Positions 1 to 7,690 of a DNA stretch of 14,607 nt are shown piece after piece. Source of the DNA: Candidatus Bathyarchaeota archaeon (GTDB lineage Archaea; Thermoproteota; Bathyarchaeia; Bathyarchaeales; Bathycorpusculaceae); contig PIYA01000049.1 in the NCBI GenBank assembly GCA_003601785.1, positions 1-14,607 on the forward strand, read 5' to 3'. Both the position numbers and the translations under genes were made by a program. How positions within the stretch are numbered: position 1 is the first letter of the stretch; each line of letters begins with the position of its first letter. Below the pieces are notes generated by a model. That model saw only the letters and a program-made list of their open reading frames with translations. It was not told the origin of the DNA and ran no database searches.

Positions 1-66
1 TGGCTGGCTAAGCGTAGAATGAGGATAGTGCACACGTACAGTTACTCTTTTTCAGTCAATCATTAA
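1..66 (+). CDS. Possible 3' end of an unidentified gene (partial)
   Basis: Frame 1 of the plus strand is open from the window edge to a TAA at 64-66, giving about 21 residues ending SYSFSVNH. The other two plus-strand frames stop within the first 25 bases. The piece would be convergent with the riboflavin kinase gene, ending 6 bp from its stop. It is too short to recognise a family, and an open stretch of this length can occur by chance. Confidence 0.2.
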   Translation, partial: WLAKRRMRIVHTYSYSFSVNH

Positions 67-72
67 GCTGGC

Positions 73-788
73 TTATGGAAGCGTTAAGACTTCAACCTTC
101 ACCTTGTGTCCGTCTTTAAGCTTTAAACGCTTTCTCAGGAAGACAGGGGCTATTATCTCTATTACCGAGGCATCGTAGTGGCTTCTTAGAGCTGTGATCA
201 GGGCTCCCTTCACCTTGTTCTCTATTATCACGGGATAACATCTCACCGACCCGTATGTTCGATTTTCGTTTTTGAAGCCTTGAATTTCCACGCGGCTGGG
301 TAAGCCTCCAGTTCTGAACGTGTTTTCACGTCGTACTCTGTTGTAAGCTTCAAGTTTAGTGTCCCCGGATAAGGGTCGAAGCCGAGTTTTTCTATGAACT
401 GCTTTCTGTACTGGTCTCTCGTCACGTAGTAGGCTCCTTCTCCCAACCCTGTGAAAACCACGCCTTCAAGGGTTACCGATGGCGGATAGGCTGTTTCCAT
501 AAGAAATTTTAGGTTTGAGTAGAGTCTCTTCAGCTCTTTTACGCCCGTATCCGTGATTTTTATTAGACATCCTTCCGGCGTTATTGTTCTTTTAATCCAT
601 CCCTTGCTTTCAAGCTCTATCAAGTGTCGTGAGGCTGTCTGCTGTGACATGTCTAGTTTTTTGGCTAAAAACTCCGTTGATATCTTCGCTGTTCTCCGAT
701 GGGCGCCCATCTCAGCCAGTTTTAGAAGGGTGAAAAGGTGACGCCACGTCTGCCTTCCAGTCATTTGTTGAGCCCCATCTCTGCTCAT
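73..788 (-). CDS. ribK: CTP-dependent riboflavin kinase with N-terminal winged helix; interrupted by a frameshift
   Basis: The archaeal RibK family phosphorylates riboflavin to FMN using CTP, in the cytoplasm. Counting from the ATG at 788, residues about 35-80 form a winged-helix DNA-binding domain (FLAKKLDMSQQTASRHLIEL). The kinase domain follows with GLGEGAYYVTRDQY (114-127) and GFDPYPGTLNLKL (136-148). This frame runs out of family similarity after LEAYP near position 300. The rest of the domain continues in another frame from 291 with VEIQGF, RTYGSVRCYP and VIEIIAPVFLRKRLKLKDG. One extra base in the GGG run at 298-300 would join the halves as EAYPSRVEIQGF, giving about 238 residues, normal for HTH-fused RibK. 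The start may be ATG 788 (no ribosome site, perhaps leaderless) or ATG 764. The winged helix suggests regulation of flavin genes, but no target is visible here. Family identity is firm; whether the break is real is open. Confidence 0.88.
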
Positions 789-804
789 AAAATCAATGAT
801 TGCG

Positions 805-812
805 TATTTAAG
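805..812 (-). promoter_or_regulatory. Candidate TATA box for ribK
   Basis: The minus strand reads CTTAAATA about 20 bases before the ATG at 788, inside the 35-bp gap after the pilus operon. An archaeal TATA box this close would place the transcript start at or just inside the first ATG, which fits a leaderless message or use of the second ATG at 764. It suggests ribK is transcribed separately from the pilus operon. Confidence 0.4.
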
Positions 813-823
813 CAGCTCGAAAA

Positions 824-1598
824 TTATGCTTCATTGCATGTTGTGTTTGTTTGAACAAACACGCTGCGTGAATCGTATGCGTGAACTGAGACTTGCACGC
901 TGCTTGAGGGAGTGTTGACTGTGAAGGAAATGTTGTATGTTCCGTTGTGGTAGTCTGTTATTGAAAGGTTGTTTGAAGAGTTGACGGGAACCCAGCTTCC
1001 AAAGGTTTTCATAAAAAACCGTCATGTTTTTGGCTAGGGCTGGTTCCCCTTCATTGTAGATTTTACACGTCAAATTCACGAGTTTTTCTTCGTTTTCAAC
1101 TATTGTGTAGGAACCGTTAACCGTCAACGTTGTCGTCACGTTGACAGCGTAATTTACCACAGTGTTTGATGTTACACCGTAAATCTTCAAGGTGAAATCC
1201 GCGTAAGCACTTGAGATTCCTAAGCCGCTGTCGTTCCATGAAAACCGCATGCCTGAATCATATCCTACATCGTTAAGCACTGTGAAGTTCAACTGGCAAG
1301 TTCCAAACTGGTAAAGACTTCTCAAGGCTTGTGAAAAACTGTTCAGATTGTCTGTTAAAACTGTTCTTTCTCCACCGTTTGAAGCGTTTACAAGCGAGCT
1401 AATCATAGCGTTTCTTGTGCTTTGCTTTACGGCTAGAACAAAATCACTTATCGAGTTATTTTTTATACTGTTTGTTTCTCTGCTAACTTCATAAACATAG
1501 ATTGTTGTTGAAGAAATCAGGACAGCGATGGATAAGGCTGCAACTATCAAAAGCTGCCCCGAACTTTTCCCACCGAGGTTTTTCTTAAGTTTTTTCAA
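824..1598 (-). CDS. Pilin-like secreted protein, last gene of the pilus operon; frameshifted
   Basis: I do not recognise a named family. The N-terminus is basic (KKLKKNLGGKSSGQ) and is followed by a hydrophobic helix LLIVAALSIAVLISSTTIYV, the layout of an archaeal class III signal peptide and pilin shaft. The remainder is Ser/Thr/Asn-rich with many N-glycosylation sequons. The reading frame from 1598 keeps protein-like sequence up to NMTVFYE near 1010. It then becomes an atypical Gln/Arg-rich tail ending at 831. The neighbouring frame carries the sensible continuation (FGSWVPVNSS, TYNISFTVNT, SVQVSVHAYDS) and stops at 824. Removing one base from the A6 run (1013-1018) or T4 run (1006-1009) restores about 257 residues. 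I prefer the TTG at 1598 as start because it overlaps the previous stop as TTGA and follows GGCGGTGG. It is probably a minor pilin or tip subunit. Confidence 0.65.
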
Positions 1599-2014
1599 GA
1601 AACCACCGCCAAGTAAAGATGAATCACGTAACAGTGGAAAACCGAACCCTGGCTTGCACACACATACTCCACGTAGGATACTTCTCGACCGCCGAAGCCA
1701 CCGTTGGAAATAACAACCGTGTTAACCTGCCGCATTTCTTCGTCGTAAACGGTCAAGTTGAACGATGTGCCAGCTGGCAAGGCGAGATTTAGAGCGTCTC
1801 GCAGAGCCGTCCAGTTTCCTTCATCTATGTACTTGCCTAAGCTTCCGTCAGAATCAAGTTTCATAAGAGTCCGCAGTCCAATTCTCTTCAATTGGTTATT
1901 TGGCCTGCTCTGAGTCAGCGTTAGGTTTGCGGAGATAACTAGAGATGAAAAAATTATCAGAACAGCTAGGAAAGCCTCAATGATTCTTATTTGTCCCTTG
2001 TTTTCGTTTTTCAT
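1595..2014 (-). CDS. Small pilin-like protein (139 aa)
   Basis: The N-terminus MKNENKGQIRIIEAF followed by LAVLIIFSSLVISANL is a class III-type signal: a short polar, basic leader, then one hydrophobic helix with an acidic residue a few positions into it, as in many type IV pilins. The soluble part is about 100 residues with two Cys near the C-terminus (CASQGSVFHC) that could form a disulphide. The ATG at 2014 overlaps the preceding stop as ATGA and has a GGGAGG ribosome site 8-10 bases ahead. The open frame continues upstream to 2188, but that part is a shadow of the previous gene. It is likely a minor pilin of the operon; no closer family is recognised. Confidence 0.72.
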   Translation of the reverse strand: MKNENKGQIRIIEAFLAVLIIFSSLVISANLTLTQSRPNNQLKRIGLRTLMKLDSDGSLGKYIDEGNWTALRDALNLALPAGTSFNLTVYDEEMRQVNTVVISNGGFGGREVSYVEYVCASQGSVFHCYVIHLYLAVVS

Positions 2015-3081
2015 TTTTTCGGGCCTCCCAGCCAAACCGTGCACTTGTAAATCACAGAGTTTATTGTGACGAGATAATCGAAATTGTAAACATTTGAAAT
2101 AGTTAAGGCGTTTGAAAAGTCCATGCCTATTTCGACTGGTATCTGCGGATACGCTGTCCATTCTGCGAAGAAATCCGTGGAGTTCCATCCGGTTACAACA
2201 ATTAATGTTGGACTTTCATCCAGAAAGTGTGGAATCTTATACGCAGCCGATTCGTTACCGCTCGCCGTTTGTGTTAGATTTGATGAGCAATTGAATGTTA
2301 AGGCGTAAGCGTTGGATAGACTTATATTCGGATAGTTAAATGAAACGTCTAAGCTGTAGTTAAGCGGGCTGAGCCTTAGAAAAGTCCCCCTAGACTCTGG
2401 TTCAACCGAGTTGTGAGTGAAAGCTTGAGCGTTAAAAGATACCATTTCAGCGTTAACGGAAGCCCTCGCAAAAACTATTAGAAGCGCTGGACCTTTAACA
2501 GTGTTTGAAAGGGTGACGTTCAAAGAGGTTCTGCCAGCTGAAGCGTAGGTTGTGGATGTTTCCAGGTAATTTTCGGCGATGACGTAATATTTCAGCCATG
2601 TCTGAACTGGAACACCGTTCTTTTCGGTTGAAATTTCAAACTGATAAGTCGTTTCGTTCACTGCTTCAAAGGTTGAAGTTAAGTTGATGGTAACCTGAAA
2701 AATCGGTTTAATCTCCAATCTGAAGGCTACGTCGGACATTTTCAAAGCCGTGAAAATCTGACCGTAACTAACAGCATGAATGTTATCACCGTTAAGTCTG
2801 GAAACCTTGTCTAAATCCAAGGTATATGGATTTTCAGAGTCAGCCTCAGCTAAACCGAAGGTTTCAGGGGTAATCTGTCCGTTTTGCCCCCAGTTTAAGG
2901 GTTTTCCCTCGCTTAAAAGAATGTACTTTGATATCTCCTCGTATCTTTCGTCTATGTTCTCTCCTCCAACCGTGGTGTTCATGTATGTAGATAAAACCTT
3001 TGAAAGTCCAGCCATGGCTGAAAGCACAACGATTATCATGAGTGAACACGCGAAGAATGTGTCAATGGAGATTGTGGGCAT
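2011..3081 (-). CDS. Secreted pilin-like or pilus-associated protein (356 aa)
   Basis: There is one N-terminal hydrophobic segment, about residues 8-30 (FFACSLMIIVVLSAMAGL), with no basic cluster in front of it. A long extracellular-type domain follows, rich in Ser, Thr and Asn with more than ten NxS/T sequons and one late cysteine (KCTVWLGG). GAGAGGTTA sits 7 bases before the ATG. It is spaced 25 bp from the membrane platform gene upstream and overlaps the next gene by ATGA. I do not recognise a family. Context makes it a pilus subunit, adhesin or assembly factor anchored by its N-terminal helix. The missing Lys/Arg patch raises doubt about processing by the class III signal peptidase. Confidence 0.75.
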   Translation of the reverse strand: MPTISIDTFFACSLMIIVVLSAMAGLSKVLSTYMNTTVGGENIDERYEEISKYILLSEGKPLNWGQNGQITPETFGLAEADSENPYTLDLDKVSRLNGDNIHAVSYGQIFTALKMSDVAFRLEIKPIFQVTINLTSTFEAVNETTYQFEISTEKNGVPVQTWLKYYVIAENYLETSTTYASAGRTSLNVTLSNTVKGPALLIVFARASVNAEMVSFNAQAFTHNSVEPESRGTFLRLSPLNYSLDVSFNYPNISLSNAYALTFNCSSNLTQTASGNESAAYKIPHFLDESPTLIVVTGWNSTDFFAEWTAYPQIPVEIGMDFSNALTISNVYNFDYLVTINSVIYKCTVWLGGPKK

Positions 3082-3106
3082 GTCGGTAACCTCTCATCGT
3101 TCCGCT

Positions 3107-4621
3107 TTAAGTGACAAGGCTGTACATGCCGCCTAAGAAGGTCTGTGAAAGCACAAGAGATATGTAAGCCGTCAGCACAAGCAACACCGAGTATTTGAAA
3201 CCAGCGGCAAATGTTCCTTCGTTAACCTTGCCCACGAAGAATCCAGAGAGCCAACACTGCAATATTATACCTATCGAGAACAAGCTCACCTCTTCCTCCA
3301 TAACCTGAAGAGGCATCGGTGTTGCTCCTGGAAGGGAAATCTGTGTTAATGCGTAAACTGTCATGGCAACCATGGTTGTTGTCAAGGCTATGAGAACGCT
3401 CCATATGAAGGCGAGAATCACGTAGGGTTTTAGAAGAGAACGCTTGTTCGCTTCAACATCCCTCTGTTTCTCGCTGTACTCCGTCAAGATTTCCAACGCG
3501 GCAGCCGAACCGCCTCCAATCTTTATGGTTTCAACGAGTATCAGAAAGTTGACGAGGACAGGCCATGTTTGAATCTTCCGTTTGATGTTTGTGAACACCT
3601 TTCTTAGGGAAACACCCCACTCCATCTGGCTTCTGATAAGCCTCAAGGTTTCTGAGAATTTTCCGTAGCCAGTGCGTTTCGCGGCGTGAATTATGCTTTT
3701 CTCTGGTGAAAGTCCTATTTTTCTCGCCTCCGTCACGTCTCTCAGAAAGCTTGGTGTAGCGTTCTCCGCATCCGTGTTCACTTTGGCTATTCTCATGTAA
3801 ACAACCGCTGGGGGAACCGAAACCGTTAGAAGGGCAACCGTGACGACCAGTGGGAAAATCCGTGAAGTTTTCAAGTACTGGAACTGAGGCACAAACGCTA
3901 TGGCTGCTATAAAAGCTGAAACAGCTATCAAGGGTAGTATTGCAGCGTAGTAAGGCTGTTTAACCCCTACAAGATTGCTTTTCCTTTCCACGTGTGCAAC
4001 AGCCATGAATATTATGGAGATAACTGGTGTTACGAAGAATATGAGTATGCAAACGATGGTTGGGGATATGCCTGGGGTTCCTCCAGCCATCTTCATTGGT
4101 TCAAAAACGGATGTCGTCGCGAATATTATGAATAGTATGTATGAGCATAGGGTTACGATGAGCATTACGGCGTAGGCTTCCACTAGGGTTCCGAGCCTTT
4201 CAACCGAGCGTATTGCAGCAGCGCTTTGGTTCTCAAATATGGAGCGTAACTTGCTTTTCAAGTAGTTTACAACGTTTCCGCCGCTTCTGACGGAGGAGAC
4301 GTAGCCGAGAAGAAACTCACGGTAGTTTTTAGATCTTGTTTTTTCAGCTCTTTTGTGCATGACGGTTAGCGGGTCGTAGCCTAAGACTTCCACTTGTCTA
4401 ACGATTTCTTTCGCTTCTTTTTGAAATGTTGGGAGAAGATGTATGCGGCACAGTTTTTTCCAGCTTTCATAGATTGAAACTCCGCTTGCAGCTAACAGTG
4501 TGAAGAGCAACACGGCGAAGGGTAGCTCACGGTTTATTCTGCTCGCGTCCTCTCCAGCGTAGAGGTTCAGCATCCATCCGAATATTTTCGGTTTTCTAAG
4601 CTGCATCTGCATTTTCACCAC
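3107..4621 (-). CDS. Type IV pilus assembly membrane platform protein (TadC/FlaJ-like, two T2SF domains)
   Basis: This is the polytopic inner platform that works with the GspE-type ATPase to extrude pilins through the cytoplasmic membrane. The 504 residues hold two type II secretion F domains. The first cytoplasmic helix bundle covers about 55-145 with RSGGNVVNYL (112-121); the second covers about 285-395 with KIGGGSAAALEILTEYS (367-383). I see about eight membrane segments, near 33-52, 148-170, 186-209, 225-246, 255-276, 400-424, 446-464 and 476-497. The first codons are GTG GTG AAA ATG, overlapping the ATPase stop, so initiation could be at 4621, 4618 or 4612. Length and duplicated layout match archaeal FlaJ/TadC homologues of non-archaellar pili. 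Coupling by overlap to the ATPase is typical. Confidence 0.92.
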   Translation of the reverse strand: MVKMQMQLRKPKIFGWMLNLYAGEDASRINRELPFAVLLFTLLAASGVSIYESWKKLCRIHLLPTFQKEAKEIVRQVEVLGYDPLTVMHKRAEKTRSKNYREFLLGYVSSVRSGGNVVNYLKSKLRSIFENQSAAAIRSVERLGTLVEAYAVMLIVTLCSYILFIIFATTSVFEPMKMAGGTPGISPTIVCILIFFVTPVISIIFMAVAHVERKSNLVGVKQPYYAAILPLIAVSAFIAAIAFVPQFQYLKTSRIFPLVVTVALLTVSVPPAVVYMRIAKVNTDAENATPSFLRDVTEARKIGLSPEKSIIHAAKRTGYGKFSETLRLIRSQMEWGVSLRKVFTNIKRKIQTWPVLVNFLILVETIKIGGGSAAALEILTEYSEKQRDVEANKRSLLKPYVILAFIWSVLIALTTTMVAMTVYALTQISLPGATPMPLQVMEEEVSLFSIGIILQCWLSGFFVGKVNEGTFAAGFKYSVLLVLTAYISLVLSQTFLGGMYSLVT

Positions 4622-6222
4622 TTCGATTCTTCGAGAAACTCCTTCTGGAAAAGCTGTGGGTTGTTGTAGTATTTGCTTAAAACCTTATTCACGCTGCGGT
4701 AATCGCGGATGTTGTGTTCAACCATGTGCATTAACACTTTCTTGCGATACTCAAGCTCGTCCAAGAGTTTTTCAAGGGGTATGTCAAGGGTTGAAGCCAT
4801 TTTGTTAAGAAGATAGCTTTCTGAAAGGTTTTCCTTAAAGATGTCTGTTGAAGGATTCCAACTGAAAACCTCTGGAAATGTTTTAGCGTCTTTTATCTCC
4901 GCTACACTCACGAATTTTCTGCTTGAAAGTCTCTTTCCAGACTCTAGGAAAACGGGTGTTCTAACGTGTTTAACCGTTATGATGCAGTTCATCAACGGGA
5001 TAATTGATGATGGAATGTTCATCGGTGGCTGTGTAAGCCTTTTTATGGCTGTGTCAACATCCTCCGCGTGCAGTGTACATAAGCCACCGTGTCCTGTTGC
5101 TAGGGCTTGGAATAAGACGTAAGCCTCTTCTCCACGGACCTCGCCGACGATTATCAGATCTGGACGGTGCCTAACAGCGGATTTGATCAAGTCGTAAAGG
5201 GTGATTTCTCCTTCTCCTTCAACTCCGAAGCCTGAACGGGCGATGGTTGAAGTCCAGTTTTCATGCGGCAGGTTTATTTCGGCTACTTCTTCGACGGATA
5301 TTATCTTGTAGTTTGGACGTATGAGACATGCGATTGCGTTTAAGGCTGTGGTTTTTCCCGCTCCAGTTGCACCTATAATCATCACAGACATTTTGTTCTC
5401 CATCAAGAGCCAAAGATACGCAGCTATGCTCTCGTTTATCGTCTCGTTCTGAATCAGGTCTATTATCGTGAAGGGGTCCTTGCGAAACTTTCTTATGGTG
5501 AAGGCTGTTCCAGCCGGCGTTGTCTCTCTTCCGAACGAGACGGCTAAACGGTGTTTCTCCGGTAGTGTGACGTCAACTATGGGGAATGCTATGCTCACGT
5601 GTTTTCCAGCTTTGTGAACTATGCGCATTATGAAATCGTCAAGCTCCTGCTCATCTCTGAAAACTATGTTTGTTTTTATGTTCTCATATCGCCTATGCCA
5701 CAGAAATATCGGTTTGTTAACACCACTGCATCCGATGTCCTCAACGTACTCGTCAGCCATCAACGGGTCTATCTTCCCGTAACCAACTATGTCTCTTTCC
5801 AGGTAATAGAGGATTTTGCGGATTCCAACGGGGGAGATTCCCGTGAGTGCCTTCTGGTGGCTTGTAAGAATCAGCGGCATCTGTCTTCTGAAGGACTCCT
5901 CAAGGGTTTCGTCTCCTTCAGGGGCTTGCAGCTCATATTCTAGAATGTTTCTGAGTCTGAAATAGCCTTCTCTCTCCTCCCTTGTCAATGGGAGTTCGTC
6001 CACTATGTAGAGGTATTCCAAGTTTTCTTCGTTCTGAACTATCGCCGCGTAGGAGAAGGGTGGCTTAAGCGGGTAATACTCAACTTCCACATAACCTTCT
6101 GGAACGCTCCACTTTTTAACGTCTAGAAAATCGATTAGTTCCCCCTGCTCCTTCATCATTTCCTGGAAGTCTTCTTCCCCTTTTGCCTTGTCCTTCTTTG
6201 AGAGTTTAAAATTAAATTTCAA
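4615..6222 (-). CDS. Type IV pilus / type II secretion assembly ATPase (GspE/FlaI/VirB11 family)
   Basis: This cytoplasmic hexameric ATPase powers pilin polymerisation. The 535 residues show an N-terminal domain (about 1-260) and a RecA-like motor. Walker A is GATGAGKT (284-291), the Asp box follows as ISVEEVAEINLPHE (308-321), Walker B is DLIIVGEVRGEE (355-366), and the His box is GHGGLCTLHAED (377-388). All catalytic motifs look intact. The TTG start at 6222 is chosen because GGGAGTGA lies about 7 bases ahead and only 2 bp separate it from the previous stop. The platform gene overlaps its end by 7 bp. Absence of FlaH and other archaellum genes nearby argues for a pilus ATPase and not FlaI proper. 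The charged N-terminal stretch (KKDKAKGEEDFQ) is common in archaeal members. Confidence 0.96.
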   Translation of the reverse strand: MKFNFKLSKKDKAKGEEDFQEMMKEQGELIDFLDVKKWSVPEGYVEVEYYPLKPPFSYAAIVQNEENLEYLYIVDELPLTREEREGYFRLRNILEYELQAPEGDETLEESFRRQMPLILTSHQKALTGISPVGIRKILYYLERDIVGYGKIDPLMADEYVEDIGCSGVNKPIFLWHRRYENIKTNIVFRDEQELDDFIMRIVHKAGKHVSIAFPIVDVTLPEKHRLAVSFGRETTPAGTAFTIRKFRKDPFTIIDLIQNETINESIAAYLWLLMENKMSVMIIGATGAGKTTALNAIACLIRPNYKIISVEEVAEINLPHENWTSTIARSGFGVEGEGEITLYDLIKSAVRHRPDLIIVGEVRGEEAYVLFQALATGHGGLCTLHAEDVDTAIKRLTQPPMNIPSSIIPLMNCIITVKHVRTPVFLESGKRLSSRKFVSVAEIKDAKTFPEVFSWNPSTDIFKENLSESYLLNKMASTLDIPLEKLLDELEYRKKVLMHMVEHNIRDYRSVNKVLSKYYNNPQLFQKEFLEESKW

Positions 6223-6224
6223 CG

Positions 6225-6677
6225 TTAATCACTCCCGCTTGAAATCGTAATCTGCGGAACAGAACCGTTTAAGGAACATTCTAGGTGGGCTGCTCCGTAA
6301 CCTCCAATATAATAGCCTGTTGCTGAGACTTCTGATGGAAGGTAAACTCGCAGCTCACTCTCTTCTACTGGTGTGTTTCCCAAACCGCCCTCCAGCCAAG
6401 CCCTTGAAGAATCGTTGCGAAACCTAATCCAGTATTGCTTGTCGCCTATGGTTGTAGGCATCTGAAGATAGTCCTCTGATGTTGCGTTCGTTTTTAGTGT
6501 AAGCGTTAAAAGCTCCGTTCCTTCTGCTGCGACGTAGTCCATGAGGTCCTTCAGCTTGTTCGCCTCTGACACTGTGCGTAAGGTGTTCGCGTAGGCCATG
6601 AAAGAGAATATTAAGAGGCTGCTTACGGCTATTAAAGCGGCGAATGTGTACAGATAGCCAGGTGTTATGGAAGGCAT
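6225..6677 (-). CDS. Small pilin-like membrane-anchored protein (150 aa)
   Basis: MPSITPGYLYT leads directly into a hydrophobic helix (FAALIAVSSLLIFSFMAY), followed by a polar, partly helical stretch and a soluble domain with a few sequons and a single Cys near the C-terminus. No Lys/Arg pair precedes the helix. It starts 2 bp after the previous stop, with GGTGG upstream, and ends 2 bp before the ATPase. The topology matches a minor pilin or a FlaG/FlaF-like assembly factor, but I do not recognise the family. Confidence 0.72.
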   Translation of the reverse strand: MPSITPGYLYTFAALIAVSSLLIFSFMAYANTLRTVSEANKLKDLMDYVAAEGTELLTLTLKTNATSEDYLQMPTTIGDKQYWIRFRNDSSRAWLEGGLGNTPVEESELRVYLPSEVSATGYYIGGYGAAHLECSLNGSVPQITISSGSD

Positions 6678-6679
6678 CC

Positions 6680-7522
6680 TTAAGCCACCGCTCTCTGGAT
6701 TTTAATGTTACACGTGACAATCTCTACTCTTACAACTGCGCCGTTTGCGTTGCTTGATATCTGAAGCTGAACGGTGTTGCCGCTTGCGTTGTCAAAGGTT
6801 GCTTTCAACGCGAGAGAGGAGACCGAACTGTTGAAGCTGTAGGAATATACGGTTGACGAAACGTTCACAGCCGTGACTTTTAGGTAAAACTTTTCTCTAA
6901 GCGTTAGACTCTGTGAAGAATTTAGGTTTACGATGTATATGCGTATCAGGTTTAACGGTTTCCCGTCGCTTTCTCCGATCATCGCCGTAGTGACTAAGGG
7001 ACGGTAAGATAGAATCAACTCTTGAGCGTCATCCGCTGTTGCGCCGTAGAGCTGGGTTACCACGGAGGAACTCTGGTTTGTCACCGCTCTGTAGTCGCCT
7101 CTGATGAATAACCCTTCATAGCTAACTTGGGAAGGCTTAAGCTTGTAGACGACTTTGCCAACGGAACTGTTGAACACTATGTCGGAAAAGGTCTGTTCAT
7201 CGGTGAAGTTGAGAACAAGATTTCTTGCCGTCGGCTGCGTCTGAAAAGTGCCTCCACAGTCATCCATGTAAACAACCCTTGACGCTCCAGAACTCCAAGC
7301 GACAGAAAGCACAGCATCGTCTAAAACCTGCATGTTCTGTTTTGCAACGGAAGCGTTGAGCAAGGCGCCGTGAGCGCTTATCTTAGCCACGGCGAAGCTG
7401 TATGTTAAGGAAATGATGACTATGAGGGAGGCGAACAATATTAAATAAGTGACCGGTATGGCTAGAGCTTTCTTTTCACGCAGAAGCCTTCCCAGAGCTT
7501 TCTTGAATTTTCCGTTACGCAT
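6680..7522 (-). CDS. Pilin-like protein, first gene of the pilus operon (280 aa)
   Basis: A class III-like signal is present: a strongly basic leader (KFKKALGRLLREKKA), then LAIPVTYLILFASLIVIISL. Cleavage after REKKA would mirror the KNKKA site of the two major pilins downstream of 8825. The mature part is about 255 residues, Ser/Val-rich with many sequons and a few Cys. I choose ATG 7522 because a GAGGAG ribosome site lies about 11 bases ahead. An in-frame TTG at 7552 would put that site inside the gene. It is larger than the major pilins and begins the machinery operon, suggesting a minor or priming pilin. No named family is recognised. Confidence 0.75.
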   Translation of the reverse strand: MRNGKFKKALGRLLREKKALAIPVTYLILFASLIVIISLTYSFAVAKISAHGALLNASVAKQNMQVLDDAVLSVAWSSGASRVVYMDDCGGTFQTQPTARNLVLNFTDEQTFSDIVFNSSVGKVVYKLKPSQVSYEGLFIRGDYRAVTNQSSSVVTQLYGATADDAQELILSYRPLVTTAMIGESDGKPLNLIRIYIVNLNSSQSLTLREKFYLKVTAVNVSSTVYSYSFNSSVSSLALKATFDNASGNTVQLQISSNANGAVVRVEIVTCNIKIQRAVA

Positions 7523-7570
7523 CAGTGAACAGTCTCCTCTCTTAATGCTCAATCAAAACTTTCAGTTTCT

Positions 7571-7613
7571 GTTAAGATAAAGTGGTGTGTGTAGAACAAA
7601 ACTACACATAACT
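7571..7613 (-). promoter_or_regulatory. Promoter and putative operator of the pilus machinery operon
   Basis: 7586-7613 is a 28-bp sequence found exactly again at 8875-8902. It contains the perfect inverted repeat TGTGTAG-N7-CTACACA (spacer AACAAAA). Five bases closer to the gene, the minus strand reads TTATCTTAA (7572-7580), a TATA-like element also present in the other promoter. A start 26 bases beyond it gives a leader of about 28 nt with the GAGGAG site before ATG 7522. The operator role is inferred from position, symmetry and repetition. Confidence 0.55.
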
Positions 7614-7656
7614 ATGTAGAATATGTATCTAAAATTCTGACGATAATTTCATGTAG

Positions 7657-7680
7657 AAATAAAATAGAAAAAGAAAAGGG
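7657..7680 (-). terminator. T-rich archaeal terminator after the major pilins
   Basis: About 10-35 bases after the stop of the second pilin, the minus strand carries several T runs in succession (CCCTTTTCTTTTTC, then TATTTTATTTC). This is typical of intrinsic archaeal termination without a hairpin. It separates the pilin pair from the pilus operon, in agreement with a new promoter at 7571-7613. Confidence 0.55.
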
Positions 7681-7690
7681 AAAGTGGTTT

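Noticed and set aside
2015..2188. Upstream extension of the 139-residue pilin-like gene
   Set aside because: It lies wholly inside the preceding 356-residue gene in another frame; the ATGA overlap and GGGAGG site define the start at 2014.
4841..5122. Plus-strand 93-residue open frame inside the ATPase gene
   Set aside because: It is antisense to the Walker B and His-box coding sequence and looks like a shadow frame, with no ribosome site or family resemblance.
4615..6222. Assignment of the ATPase operon as an archaellum (FlaI/FlaJ)
   Set aside because: No FlaH, FlaX or FlaD/E homologue is present, and the pilins carry the KKALSTVV-type leader seen in archaeal pili, so a non-archaellar pilus fits better.
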